Positions 33,590 through 45,446 of a DNA stretch of 64,000 nt are shown here, piece after piece; the stretch's first letter is position 1; each line of letters starts with the position of its first letter. Below the pieces are notes generated by a model. It did not search any database. It was not told the DNA's origin and saw nothing but the letters and a program-made list of their open reading frames with translations. The stretch is from Gentiana macrophylla (Eukaryota; Streptophyta; Magnoliopsida; Gentianales; Gentianaceae): contig JAOBSW010000974.1 of the NCBI GenBank assembly GCA_026214975.1, positions 1 through 64,000 of the forward strand, in the 5' to 3' direction. The position numbers and the translations under genes are program-made.

Positions 33590-34397
33590 TGTTGGACTTA
33601 TTTCTATGTTTTGATGATGAGTGCCAGACTAGCTGTTATAGTGCAAAGGCAAAAAGATGTCTAGATCAAATGTATAGGTTTATTGGAGTTTGATTCATGA
33701 ATAGGTTTGATCAAACAAGCACTGTAATAGGCTGCTGATTCATATCAGCAGACTGGTCAAACATCAGTAGGGTAGATAGGTCAGTAGACTTGTCTGGAAC
33801 CTGCTGAAGACTGAAGGTTGATGGCTCAAACTCAGTTACAGAAGGCTAAGGGATCAAACTTAGTAATTTAAGTCAAGGATATGGAATCAGAATTTAGGCA
33901 AGTCTGTGATGACCTAAACTGATTACATATACTTTGTGAAGAAGGTCTAAGTTCCATAAGTTGGATGATGTTTGGAACTTGGTTATATTTAAGAAGGTGT
34001 AATCTAACTTCACAATTAAAAGTTAGATAAAAGAAATCAGCTGCATTATATTTTATACACAACAAATTAATGTTCATCAGACCGATTGGTATCTCAACAG
34101 ATCGATGAACTCTTTGATGATATACCTCGATTAATTCAAGATTATATTGGAAGATTACATGGATAAGTGATGACCAACTACCTCGACTTATCAAACAAAT
34201 CAAAGGTCGAGTTCAAAAGACGTTGGGATGATTGAGTTTTAACCATTGGATATAAGTCAAAGGTGGATGTGATCAGATTGTCAAAAAGGAATTTGACAAA
34301 TGTCGACCCTATGAATAGTGACGAATGCAAATCGATGGGACAAAAACAAGGAACGGTTACATTTGAATTTCAAATACAAGTCACATGCATTCCTGCC

Positions 34398-34405
34398 TAT
34401 AAATA
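34398..34405 (+). promoter_or_regulatory. TATA box of Copia-6 5' LTR
   Basis: TATAAATA in CTGCCTATAAATAGAGG; the same motif is at 46266-46273 in the 3' LTR, and in equivalent places in the other SIRE-like LTRs (7036, 31992, 54884, 56772, 57945). Conserved position and context support a U3/R promoter. Confidence 0.65.
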
Positions 34406-35013
34406 GAGGACTTTTAACTTAGAAACATGATGATGATTTATGAAATTTTGATAAACTAAAAAGAGGCAATTCTGAGCTGAAAAACACCCTGCTGAACTTA
34501 CTGAACTTCAAGCTACTGATCCAGAGAAATTCTTCAAGTGTATTCTACATTCAAGCTACCTCAAGTATACACACTTGAAGACTGCAGCTGCTGATTAAAT
34601 CATCCTAATCAAGCTGCTGCACCTGAATCATTTATTTGATTCAATATTTATTTTATAAAGAACCTCTTGAAGACAGGTGAAGCACTGTTTGTGTGAAAGA
34701 TCATGATTGTGGTGGAGTGGTGAAGAGGCAATCCTACCCTTCAAGGACCGTGGAAGACTCAGAGCAAGCAATCCTACTGCTCCCGGCCATTTGTGAAGCC
34801 ATAGTTATTGGTGAAGGACAAGCAACTTAGGAATCTTTTAAAAGCTACATCAAAGATCTCTAGTGAATTTCCTCCAACATCACAGGAGAAGAGTGGAGTG
34901 ACAGGATTACACCACCTGGAACCACTATAAAATCTGCCTATTTACTTTCAGCATTTACATTATGCACTTAGTTTATCTTTACACATCAACCTACTGAATC
35001 TAGCAACTGAAAT

Positions 35014-35032
35014 CACACACACACACACACAC
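35014..35032. repeat. CA dinucleotide microsatellite in Copia-6 5' LTR
   Basis: About nine and a half CA units. The 3' LTR has only a short, interrupted version near 46888, so the repeat expanded or contracted after insertion. Confidence 0.85.
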
Positions 35033-35290
35033 TACTGAGTATCTAATACTTAGTATCATATTTAACAACAAGTATTAAGGCTTAATTTTGATATAATTCC
35101 ACTGCACAAATTCAGCAAGCTTGACTATCGATGAGACTCACTGTTTATCGGCCAAGCTATCGAGGATCAGCAGACTCATCAAGTATCTCTGCAGTTGAAG
35201 TTGCAAAATTTTTTAACTCCAATGTTTTAAGTGTTAAGTTTATTCACCCCCCCCCTCTAAACTTAACCAAAGCCTTTTCAAGGACCAACA

Positions 35291-35305
35291 ATTGGTATCG
35301 AGAGC
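35291..35305 (+). other. Primer-binding site of Copia-6 (tRNA-iMet)
   Basis: ATTGGTATCGAGAGC directly after the LTR: the copia initiator-Met site with CAG read as CGAG. Confidence 0.85.
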
Positions 35306-35399
35306 AAATGCTTACATTGCTCAAGAAATCCTACTTGTTGTGCTTGTGAAAATTCTTTGAAACTTTCCTTCAAGTTATCGATTTTCAAAGACTTGCATC

Positions 35400-36551
35400 A
35401 TGGACAACACTCAAAGATGCTAGCTAACTATCTTTGATGTGCTCTCTAGATAGATTTGATGAGTATAAACGTCGAATGCAAGCTTATCTTGTCGCAACTC
35501 ATGATGAGATGATGGATGTACTAACCGATGGACCTTTGGAGATTACCAAGGCGGATGGTGGGTGATACAACCGAGTACATTCTAAACCAAAAGAGAATGG
35601 AATGCGAGAAGACGGAAGAGAGCAAACCTCAACAACATTGCTATTGATATCATTTACAGAACCTTGGATAGCAATATGTACATGAAGGTCAAAGAATGCA
35701 AAACTGTAAAGGAACTTTGGGACAAGATACAGTTGATCTGTGAAGGCACTGATGCAATAAAGAAGAACAAGATCAGTGTGGTTAAAAAGAGGTTTCAAAA
35801 GTTCAAGATGCTACCAAATGAAACCATTGAGCAAATGGAATCAAGATTTAATGCAATCCTGGATGAACTTACCCTGCTGAGTGTAAGTTATTCAAAAGAA
35901 GAAATAAACACCAAAATCTTGGAAGCATTACCTGCAAAAGATGTTTGGAAAATGAAGGTGACTGCAATAGAAGAGATGAGAAAGCTGCATGAAGAAGACA
36001 CCTTCAAACTATTTTCAGATCTTAAGGCTTATGAATTTAGCAAAAAGCTGGTACATGAGACTGAAAAAGAAGAGCCAAAGACCACTGCATTGGCTGCTTC
36101 ACATCAGGAAGAAACATCTGGAGGACAAGATGATCTGCTGGATGAGATGCAAGAGCAGATTGCCCTACTGAGCAAGAAAATCAGGATGATGAAGACTGGA
36201 AAGGCCCTTTCAAGAAATTTCACAAAGAGGCCTACTGAAAGAAAGAAAGAAGAATCAAAGAAAGACAATGACTATATGTGCTTTCATTGCAAGAAACCAG
36301 GACACTTCAAACCTGACTGTCCTGAGTTAAAACAAGGCAAGGAACCTGATTATCTTTGCTTCAACTGCAAGACGCATGGACACTTTAGACCTGATTGTCC
36401 AGACCTACTAAAGACCAAATGTCAACAAAGAAGACATGGCAAGAAGGCTATGGTTGCTGAAGATGAATCAGGGTATGAAGTGGAATCTGAAAAGGGAAAT
36501 GAATCAGATGACACAAAGATCAAGTTGTCGATATGGAAGATTATTCTTTGA
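35400..36551 (+). pseudogene. Copia-6 gag with two CCHC zinc knuckles
   Basis: The start Met at 35400 (MDNTQRC) lies about 95 bases after the primer site. The first 260 bases are broken by stops, but D-E-Y-K-R-R-M-Q-A-Y and H-D-E-M-M-D-V-L-T-D-G-P are readable. From 35664 a 295-codon frame is open: KVKECKTVKELWDKIQLICE, a helical region to L-F-S-D-L-K-A-Y-E-F, then at frame residues 206-219 CFHCKKPGHFKPDC and at 232-245 CFNCKTHGHFRPDC. Both knuckles keep all four ligands. Two knuckles are less usual than one in this family; Copia-1 shows only one. An acidic tail follows. Gag binds the RNA genome through such knuckles. Confidence 0.85.
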
Positions 36552-37717
36552 TGGCCAACATGGATGAAACAGAGGAGGTATACAATTCTGTATCTATCAA
36601 TACTCCTGCTGGAAGTGATTGTGAATCAACTTGTGGTTCAAATCCTAGAAATTCTGACAATAATGAGACTTTGGATGCCATCCTTAATCAACCGAGGATA
36701 ATACAATCTGGTTTTGAGATTGTGAAGGCTGAAAAAGAAGCTCTTGAGTTAGAAGTTGGAAGATTGAAAGCTGAATTAAGAGCTCTCAAAGGTAAGGAAA
36801 AAGATGTTGGATGAGAATCGGTGTAAGATCAAGCGATCATCCAGCTGACCCTCGAATCTCTTTGAACCATCTTGCTCCTCTACTGCATACAAATCTGGAA
36901 AGCCTTATAGTGATAGAACAGGGCTTGGATTTGGAACTCAACAATCCAAAAAGAGTGGATCCAGTAAAGTTACTGAACCTAGCACCAGAATTGGTCCTAT
37001 GTTTGTACCTACACAAGATCAAACTCCAAGTAAGGTTGCTGAGGCAGTAAAACCTACTGAGAATACTTCAAGGAAGCAAAATCAGAAGTCTAAGAAGTCA
37101 ACAGTTCCTAATAAAAAGATCAAATCCAAAAATAGGACTGCTGGACCTTCTAGACCTACTAATAGCAGACCTGCTACCAAGTCTGCTGGACCACAAAAAG
37201 GTAAAGGTCAGAAATATTCCTAGGATAAGAATCCTAAATCTAAAAATGTTAATCATTCAAGGGATACTTATCTCAGGGGGAAAGGTAGACTGTTCCCTAC
37301 TGATGATGATTGGAATATTCATGTACCTGCTGATAGAAACAATCAGTATAACCATACTGCTCGGGTTTCACCTAAGCAATGGAATCAGCAAAGGACTCAG
37401 CATAGGACTTATAAAAGGCCTGACCAGGGACCTCAACAGACTCCATATTATAGGGTTGTTCCTAACAGACAGCAAACAAATGGTTATACTAATGCTTCTA
37501 ATACCAAAATTCACTTCAAACAACATTATAAACCAAAAGGCCAGAAAACATATGTGAATCCTACACAACCTACTGTAAGGACATATGGTTGTGTGGAACA
37601 CATGTATGAACCAAAGTATGACACTTTCAGGAGAAGACCTTATGGAAACTTACCAAGGGTCATGCTTACTACTGACCACTATGGACCCAAACAGGTTTGG
37701 GTACCTAAAATGTATTA
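36533..37717 (+). pseudogene. Copia-6 extended gag C-terminus
   Basis: Frame 36533-36814 is acidic, then ends in a coiled-coil segment (EALELEVGRLKAELRALKGK). After a shift, a basic Lys/Pro/Ser-rich linker continues to 37230 (Q-N-Q-K-S-K-K-S-T-V and similar). A further damaged stretch has R-L-F-P-T-D-D-D-W-N, and ends RRPYGNLP, then YGPKQVWVPKMY at 37678-37716. This matches the Copia-1 region 21519-22367 in order and motifs. It links the zinc knuckles to the protease. Confidence 0.75.
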
Positions 37718-37730
37718 ACTTTGTTTTGTA

Positions 37731-38993
37731 GGATGTCTGGTACTTTGACAGTGGATGTTCCAGACATATGACAAAGAATAAGCACTGTTTGTCAAACTTT
37801 GTGGCAAAAGATGGTCTAAGGGTGAATTTTGGCAACAAGAGTACACCTGGATACACAAGAGGATATGGCACACTTGTAAGAAATGGACTTACAATCAAGA
37901 ATGTTCCTTATGTGGAAGGACTGGACTACAACTTGCTGAGCACTGGACAATTCCGTGACATGGGATACAAGGTCACTTTTGACAAAAACAACTGTATTGT
38001 CATTAGTGAAAGAGGTGATCAAGTTGTACTTGGTGGTAGAAGACAACGAACATGTATGTTGTGGATTGGTTCATCATAGTTCAGAACTCGCTCGATTGTG
38101 CATACCAAGTCTGAACTCAATTGGATATGGCACAAGAAGTTGAATCATCTAAATTTTGATGATATCAATCAGTTGGTGAAGAAGAAGCTGGTGATTGGTT
38201 TAACTGAGATCACATTCAAGAAGGATGCTATATGTGATGCATGTCAGCAGGGTAAACAAATAAAGTGAAGTTTCAAGTCAAAAACTAAACAATCAACTAA
38301 TAGAGTGTTGGAGCTTATGCGTATGGATCTTTTTGGACCAATAACTCCAACAAGTGTAACAGGAAAGAAATACACTTTAGTGGTAGTGGATGATTATTCA
38401 AGGTACACTTGGGTCATTTTTATGAACAAGAAAAGTGAAACACTCAAAAGCATGCCTAATCTTTTAAAGAGATTACAAAATGAGAAAAGTTTAACAGTAA
38501 TAAAGATAAGATCAGATCAGGATACTGAATTTCTCAACAAAGTAATAAGAGAATATTGTGAACAGAATGGTGTACTACATCAACTTGTCATTGCTTTGGT
38601 ACACCTCAAAAAATGGGGTTCTTTGAAAGAAGAAACAGGACCTTAAAGAAAGCAGGAAGGACAATGATTTGTGAAGCATTGCTACCTGAAAGATATTGGG
38701 CTGAAGCAGTCAATACAGCATGCTATACACAAAACAGAACTTCAGTGAACAAGAAGCTGCTGAAGACACCTTATGAGATCTGGAATGGAGGGAAACCTAA
38801 TATATCCTATTTCCATCCATTTGGAAGTAAATGTTTTATCCTAAATCACAAAGTACATTTGAAAACATTCCAACAAAAGTCAGATGAAGGAATCTTCTTA
38901 GGATATTCTTCAGTCAGCAAGGCATTCAGGGTACTGAACAAGAGGTCACTGAAACATGAAGAAACAATCCATGTTGTGTTTGATGAACCATAG
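37731..38993 (+). pseudogene. Copia-6 protease and integrase
   Basis: Protease: DVWYFDSGCSRHMTKNKH at 37731-37784, with the D-S-G catalytic triplet, running to about 38040. The gag-pre-integrase zinc region follows: W-H-K-K-L-N-H-L-N-F near 38130 and C-D-A-C-Q-Q-G-K near 38240 complete an HHCC finger. Integrase core: MDLFGPITPTSVTGKKYTLV at 38323, VVDDYSRYTWVIFMNKKSE, D-T-E-F-L-N and E-Q-N-G-V. Second frame 38613-38993 has ICEALLPERYWAEAVNTACY and the C-terminal KAFRVLNKRSLKHEETIHVV. One stop (38266) and shifts at about 38075 and 38610 break it. Confidence 0.88.
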
Positions 38994-39002
38994 TTTACTG
39001 GT

Positions 39003-40937
39003 ATGGAAGATGAAGATTGTGAAGCTGCTGACAATCAACAAGTGACTGATGCAGATTGTGTTGAAGTTTTGGAAAGATTCAATGTCTTAAAAGTTTCTGA
39101 TACTGTCCCTGCTGAACACCCTGCTGGTGACATTACTGATGCAAAAACTGAAGCAATTCAAGGATCTGCTGAACCCCCTATTGTTGAAGAAGCTACAGCA
39201 GACCCTACTGAAGATGAGGTTCCTGAAAATCAAACTAACCAGAATCCACAATGGTTAAGGAATCACCCTGCTGAGCAAGTTATTGGGAATGTACAGCAAG
39301 GTGTAAGGACTAGAAGACAACTGGAAGCTATGTTCACTTGTTTTCTATCTCAAATGGAAGCAAAAGTTGTTGAAGAAGCAATTTCAGATCCAGACTGGAT
39401 AATTGCTATGCAAGAAGAATTGAATGAATTTGAAAGAAATCAAGTTTGGACACTAGTTGAAAGGCCAAGTCATGCAAATATCATTGGTACTAAGTGGGTA
39501 TACAGAAATAAACTTGATGAATCTGGTACCATTGTAAGGAACAAGGCCAGACTAGTTGCAAAAGGCTATTCTCAAGCAGAAGGAATAGATTTTGATGAAA
39601 CTTATGCACCTGTTGCAAGATTGGAAGCTATCAGACTATTCTTGGCACATGCTGCATATAAGAACTTCAAGGTTTATCAAATGAATGTCAAAAGTGCATT
39701 TCTGAATGGCATTCTGGAGGAGGAAGTGTATGTACAGCAACCTCCTGGATTTGAAGTTAAAGATCAAGAAGATAAAGTGTATAGACTCAATAAAGCACTT
39801 TATGGATTGAAACAGACACCAAGAGCATGGTATGAGACTTTGTCTCAATTTTTGGTGGACAATGGTTTTACTAAAGGCACCATTGACAAGACACTTTTCA
39901 GAATCAATGAAAAGGTCAGCACTCTGCTGGTACAGATATATGTTGATGACATAATCTTTGGTTCTGAAAATGAACTGTTATGTGAAAAGTTTGCAAATCT
40001 AATGAAGATCAAGTTCCAAATGAGTATGATGGGAGAGATGAAATACTCTTTGGGATTGCAAGTTAAACAAATGAAAGATGGAATCTTCATTCATCAAACC
40101 AAGTATACCAAGGAGTTGCTGAAGAAGTTTGGTATGGAAAACAGCAACAAGATATCAACTCCTATGAGTACAAACATCAGATTGGATGAAGATAAAGAAG
40201 GCAAAGATATTGATCAGACCTTATACAGAAGGATGATAGGCAGTCTACTGTATCTTACTGCCAGCAGACCTGATATATCCGTTGCTGTAGGTGTTTGTGC
40301 AAGATTTCAATCTAAACCTAAAGAAAGTCACTTAGGTGCAGTCAAGAGAGTTCTCAAGTACCTAAAAGAGACTTTGGGGGTAGGGATATGGTATTCCAAG
40401 GATGGAAGCTTCAAAGTTATATCCTACTCAGATTCTGATTATGCTGGATTCAAGATTAATAGAAAAAGCACCACAGGAACTTGTCATTTAATGGGAAGTA
40501 GACTAGTCTCCTGGTTCAGCAAGAAACAGAATTCAATATCAACTTCCACTGCTGAAGCTTAATATATAGCTGCTGGAAGTTGCTGTGCACAAGTACTTTG
40601 GTTAAGACAACAATTAAGGGATTATGGAATTGAAGAAAAGGAAATTCCAATTATGTGTGACAACACAAGTGCAATTGCAATCACAGAGAATCATGTTTTG
40701 CACTCAAGAACCAAGCACATTGATGTGAGACATCATTTTATAAGAGATCATGTTGAAAAGAAAGATGTGGTGGTCCTATATATCCCTACTGAAAATCAAC
40801 TTGCTGATATTTTCACTAAACCACTTGATAGTGAAAGATTTGCCAAATTAAGGACTGATCTTGGAATTATAAAAGTTGGTGATAATCGCGGTGTAATCGA
40901 ATTCACCAAAGGGATTAGTCTTTGCTATGATGGGTGA
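39003..40937 (+). pseudogene. Copia-6 reverse transcriptase and RNase H
   Basis: A 519-codon open frame (39003-40562), the longest in the window. An acidic linker comes first, then [33 protein letters not shown]-x-[23 protein letters not shown] and the catalytic [12 protein letters not shown] (residues 313-324). RNase H begins at about 40380 ([20 protein letters not shown]). The frame ends at a TAA (40560-40562) where relatives have GAA within S-T-A-E-A-E-Y, and resumes in frame with Y-I-A-A-G-S-C-C-A. It then runs to 40937 with MCDNTSAIAITENHVLHSRT, TKHIDVRHHFIRDH and L-A-D-I-F-T-K-P-L-D. The single nonsense change is the only obvious defect in RT-RNase H. Confidence 0.92.
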
Positions 40938-41082
40938 GCTCACTTAGCAGATTAGTCATTGGTATCAACAATTCCATGTACTTATGTTTGGACAATTGAG
41001 CAAATGAGGTTGCCAAGGGGATTGGTCTTTGTCATGTTGGGTGAGCTCACTTGATGATCAGTCATTGGTAATAAACTTCATA
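40907..41082 (+). repeat. 107-base tandem direct repeat after Copia-6 RNase H
   Basis: Two units, starting GGGATTAGTCTTTGCTATGA (40909) and GGGGATTGGTCTTTGTCATG (41017). Each contains the perfect palindrome GTGAGCTCAC (40934-40943 and 41041-41050) followed by TTAGCAGATTAGTCATTGG or a close variant. The first unit overlaps the last codons of RNase H (GISLCYDG). A single related unit is at 33165-33230. Confidence 0.7.
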
Positions 41083-41304
41083 TTGTATTATCAATTGAAC
41101 AAAACAAGAAGAAAATCTAGGATCAGGAGAGTCACTTTGTCGCCAGATCACGCCGAGCCAACCTCGCCAAGACAACCTCTTTGAATGGAACGTTATTCAG
41201 TCAAACTTTATTAAAGTCAAAAAGCAGTTTGGCGGGATATTTATTTTATCCATTATTACCATGGTTAACACGATCCAACGGTTACAAAACGTTATGGAAG
41301 AATC

Positions 41305-43563
41305 ATGGGCCACATGTCAAGACCGCATTTACTCAGATTAATCGTGGTTAACATCAATATTGAAGTCCAGATTGAATCAAGCCAAAGTGTTAGAGGCTTT
41401 GTTGTTGATGCAAACAAAACTGAATTGGCCATCAATATTGGTCGAAGAATAAGGAGGTTTGCAGGTTTGGAGAACATACTGAATATCAGATTGGAAACAA
41501 TATCATACACAAATGTTATTGATTTATGGAAGAACATGGTTGTGGAAGAAGGAACTGAAGCATTCAAGACAACTGTGAATGCTGAAGAGATTGAAGTTTC
41601 CCCTAGTCTGCTGAGGGATGTATTTGGCTTTGAAGAAGTAGTGGACGGTCCAGTAAATCCTGAAGCAATGGGACTCTCCAAGATGGCTTTTGTTGATCAA
41701 ATCAAATCAAATGAAGCCACCAAATCTGTTCCAGGGATCAACTGCAGACATATTGGGAATGAGTACAGTCTGCTGAGCAAGCTCATTGCAAAGAACATAC
41801 TTGGACTGGTTGGAAGTATGGACACTCTATCTGGACCCAAGATAGAGTTGATGATGATTATTTGCAGGAGCATGAAGTTTGATTGGGCTGGTTACTTCAT
41901 TCATTACATGAAGAAGGTAGCCAAGGAAGAAAAAGAGGGAAAAAGGAAATCCAAGGCCTTGCCCTTAGGCCTAATGGTTCAAACCCTGCTGAATCACTTG
42001 GAGGTTCCTGATATTGAACCTGAGAAGATTAATCAGTCTAGATACAAAAAGGAAATTGACTATGCTATTCCTGGTCTAGATGATGATGCAGAGATTGCTG
42101 ACCCTGCTGATGATGACAGTAATGGAGATGATGGTGATGCTGGTGGTGAGCAGGTCCAGCAAACTAAGAAGAAATCTACTAAACCTGCTGCACCAAAGAA
42201 GACCACTGAGAAAAGAAAGGCTGTAGATACAAGGAAGATCACTGAGATCTTAAAGCTTAAGAAGACAAAGAAGCAAACAAGACAGATCGTTGAGTCTCTT
42301 TGAGGTCCGGTGAATCTAAAAGTCACCGACCTCTTTGTTCTTGCAAGAAGAACTGTTGTTGAGATTCTGAGTGAACAACAGAAGGAAGCCAGTAGAAAGA
42401 GGAAGTCTACTGTGGTTGAAAAAGATGATGAACCACTTTCCAAGAGAAGAAAATAAATTATTCAAAAAAAGAAACATGGAAAGGGGAAAGAATTGAAAAA
42501 CTTGGAGGCACAAAGAGTCCAAGAAGAAGCATCAGTAGAAGAGGAAGAAGAGGCTATTGAAGCTGAGCCCTTAACTATTATCAAGCCTGTGGAAATTATT
42601 GACTCCTCACCAGAAGAGGTTGTCAAGTCTACTGAACCTGAACAGGTTGTTGTTGAGCAATCTGTTGGTGATATACAGCAGATCATCGACTCTGAGCTCT
42701 TTGTAGTATCTATCGAAGAACCACAACAAACCACCGAACTCGAACTCTTTGTGGTAGTTGAAGAATTGGTTGAAGACCCTGCAAGTGTTGCAAGAACTCA
42801 GGGGGAAGAGCAGTCTACTGCTAACCCTGCTGATGAACATGTAAGTCAGGGGGAACCAAGTGTTATACAGATGGAAGTAGTAGGTATAGATTTACAATCT
42901 CAGCAACCTACTGACTTTGGAACATCTGTTGAAGAAACAATGAATTTACTTGTGGAAGCTTTTGGAGGTCAGCAAGCTACTGAACCTGCCACTAGAAAGC
43001 CATCTATGCCATATGAGAAGGCATCTAAAAAGGACAAAGTAGATCCTAACTTCAAAAAGGTGCAAAACTACTTTCAGTGGAAGTTTGGATTCTACAAGAG
43101 ACAGAAACCAGCTGCTGATCCAATGAGTGGATTTGAAGAGTGGGCATTTGAGCAGCTGGGTGTGGACAGCCGGATGGATTTGTTAGACACTAGCATGCTG
43201 CAATCCAGGTTGATGGATCTTTTGGATGACGGAAAGAAAAGTGGAGCAATTATGTTCAGAGATCCAAAGTACACACCAGACAGTGACTCATCAGATTCTG
43301 ACGATGATACCCCCATGTTCCCTGGGAAGACCAGTGGAGTGGCTAGAGGAACAACAATTGAAGCTAATGGTCAAGGAGCCATTGATGGTATAGAAACTGA
43401 ACCCACTGAGACTGGTAAGTCTGCTGAGGGCCAGCAGACTGGAGAGATGGATGATGATCTACAGGATCTCACCATGGATGATCTGGAAGCATTGATCAAT
43501 GAAGGAATTAATTTAAGTGCTGGAAGGCTAGCTGATGAATCTTCTACATTCCATGTTGTATAG
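41305..43563 (+). pseudogene. Copia-6 post-pol accessory protein, N-terminal and middle part
   Basis: One frame of 753 codons with in-frame stops at 42301 (TGA) and 42454 (TAA). Residues 30-240 form a compact domain (SSQSVRGFVVDANKTELAIN, LLSKLIAKNILGLVGSMDTL, K-I-E-L-M-M-I-I-C-R-S-M, L-P-L-G-L-M-V-Q-T-L-L-N-H-L-E-V). The last pattern recalls the 'putative plant transposon protein' domain in which a helical block is followed by L-P-x-G-x-x-L-x-x-x-L-x-x-x-x-V; I offer this tentatively. Residues 255-340 are acidic, then Lys/Arg-rich (possible nuclear-localisation KKSTKPAAPKKTTEKRK). From 42493 the protein is strongly acidic, with FQWKFGFYKRQKPAADPMSG and DSDSSDSDDDTPMFPGK blocks. The same blocks recur in Copia-7 in the same order. 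Function unknown. Confidence 0.75.
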
Positions 43564-45281
43564 CCTACTGCACAACCTGAAGCTGAACAGAGTGAGAATT
43601 TGAATGAAGAGAAGGTTACTGATTTCAGTGAACCTAGTGCCAGCTCAGAGGCATCTATTGAATATCAAGATGGATTTGACATTGAGGGCATTCTTACTAA
43701 AACTGCCATCATTCTGACCAAGATTGGTCATGCTGAAGGATTTTGTGGATAATGAGGCTATATTCAATCCACAGAGAGTTGAAGAGGAGGTGCAAAGTTC
43801 TTCGAGTTACAAACAAAGACTGGACACAAAGTTGGAACAGAGGTACAGTGCCGAGTCTCAAACAAAGACTGGACAAAGTTTGGAACCTATTTTGGGTTTG
43901 AAGGAAACCCATGTTCTTTCAAGAGGTCTTTGTAGTAGAGCCTACTGGAGTCCAGACCACTAAAGGGAAAGATGGTCAGCAGATCAGCGTTAATGAGGAT
44001 GAGCAATTTACTTTGGACTATGACTTTAGTGATGAGGAGTTTCAAATGCCTGAAGAAGAAAATGTTGAAGTTGATCCCCCACAGGCATTTGTACCTATTT
44101 TTGAAGAACCAGCCATTGATCCTATCTTAGAAGAATATCAAGGACCCAATCCTGCTGGATTAGATAGTAGTTGGGCAATGGTGGTGAGCAATCAGAGGCC
44201 ACAGTACAATGTTGAGGAGCCTGCTGATGGAACTACTGGAGGAAGAATGACTGGTGAGGTATCAGTAGAAGTGTTGAATGAGTTGAGGACTGTGAGGCAT
44301 GAAATGCAACAGTTAAGAACTCAACTTGATAGACAGGAACAAAGATTTGAAGAGCTGATGAAACTGGTAAATGGAAACAGACAATCTGCTGATACAGTTG
44401 CTTCAAATTTCACATCTACTCAAAATGCTGTCAATAATATGATGTTAGATGTGAGGGGAATCAAGCAAGGAAATACTTTGAAGGAAAAGTTTTTGAAAGA
44501 TCAATTTACATCCATTCATCAAAAACTTGACAAGCTTGCTAAAACCCCTAGACCTGCTGAACCTGCTGCTGCACAACAACCTGTTGTGCTTGATCCTAAA
44601 CTTACTGAGAGGTTAACCCTGCTGGAGCAAACAGTGCAAGGAAGGATCACAGCAATTGATACTAGGACTGAAATCATTGAAGGACAAATCGAGCAAACCT
44701 AGTTATCACACAAGGCAAAGTGTGCATGGCTGTTGTCCCGGTTTGTTGATGATGTCAATAAGGGAAGAGGCAACAGCAGAAGCAAAAGAAGCTGCCAGAG
44801 TTTTTGCAAAGAAGAGATGGGAAGCTGATACAAATGCCTTCAGACAACCAAAGACTGGCAGACTTCCACTCACTGATGAGCTTCTCCAACAATACAAGAA
44901 GGTATACAATAATGAGACATAGACCCTATCATGACAAGGGATTTCATGAAGGTCCGAACTCATTTTGGGACTAATGTTTTGGGAAGCAAGAATCAAATCC
45001 ATGAGGGCCAAACACAGAGGTGGTAGAAGTGGAATAGGTATACCTACCACAAAGGCAAAGGATTGATGAATGAATTTAAAGAAGTGTATATGAGGTTAGG
45101 CTTGAGGGTAAATCAAATATCCCTTACTCTACCTGAAGCATGGCATTGGTGGAAACAAGTAAATCCTCATATTGACTTCTCTCTGATTGAGAATGATTGG
45201 ATGAGAGATATGGTGAGAGAAATCAGAGAATACCAAGAACAAGCAGAGAAAGCTAGACAAGAAAGGGAAAGAAGACAGTAG
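43564..45281 (+). pseudogene. Copia-6 post-pol accessory protein, C-terminal part with coiled coil
   Basis: Continuation of the preceding frame after a stop (43561) and shifts. 43911-44702 (263 codons) is acidic, then from about residue 120 a heptad coiled coil (EVLNELRTVRHEMQQLRTQL DRQEQRF split here), followed by a Pro/Ala linker and a second helical segment ending T-R-T-E-I-I-E-G-Q-I. 44720-44922 has a basic helical R-E-E-A-T-A-E-A-K-E-A-A block with TGRLPLTDELLQQYKKVYNN. 45063-45281 ends with LPEAWHWWKQVNPHIDFSLI and a charged helix to the stop. No signal peptide or clear membrane segment. In classical SIRE elements the third frame is called env-like; here a structural or nucleoprotein role looks as likely. 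That is inference. Confidence 0.7.
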
Positions 45282-45431
45282 ATCAGCATACTTTAACTGC
45301 ATTATATTTTTGCTGATTCTAGACTGTAATTTCTTTGAACAAATGTTTTTAATGAAAGATGACTATATTTGTTCTGTTTTTGTTTTATATCTTTTTGCTT
45401 TGCTGTTAGGTGAGGGTATTGGCATCATCAC

Positions 45432-45446
45432 CAAAAAGGGGGAAAT
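45432..45446 (+). other. Polypurine tract of Copia-6
   Basis: CAAAAAGGGGGAAAT directly before the 3' LTR, within the phrase GGCATCATCACCAAAAAGGG that also precedes the other SIRE-like 3' LTRs here (minus at 32904 and 58810; plus at 48356 and 53450). It primes plus-strand DNA synthesis. Confidence 0.85.

Larger units (their letters stand above)
33590..35290 (+). repeat. Copia-6 5' LTR (family A)
   Basis: 1,701 bases from TGTTGGACTTATTTC to AAGGACCAACA. TATA box TATAAATA at 34398-34405. U5 includes a short CA microsatellite and a C-run before TCTAAACTTAACC. It is followed by the primer site. Partner LTR at 45447-47153. Confidence 0.93.

Noticed and set aside
35014..35032. CA repeat as a telomere- or centromere-type array
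   Set aside because: Only about nine units within an LTR; an ordinary microsatellite.
42060..42734. Minus-strand Ser-rich frames opposite the Copia-6 post-pol region
   Set aside because: Shadows of acidic and Lys-rich plus-strand coding sequence (GAA/GAT read as TTC/ATC).
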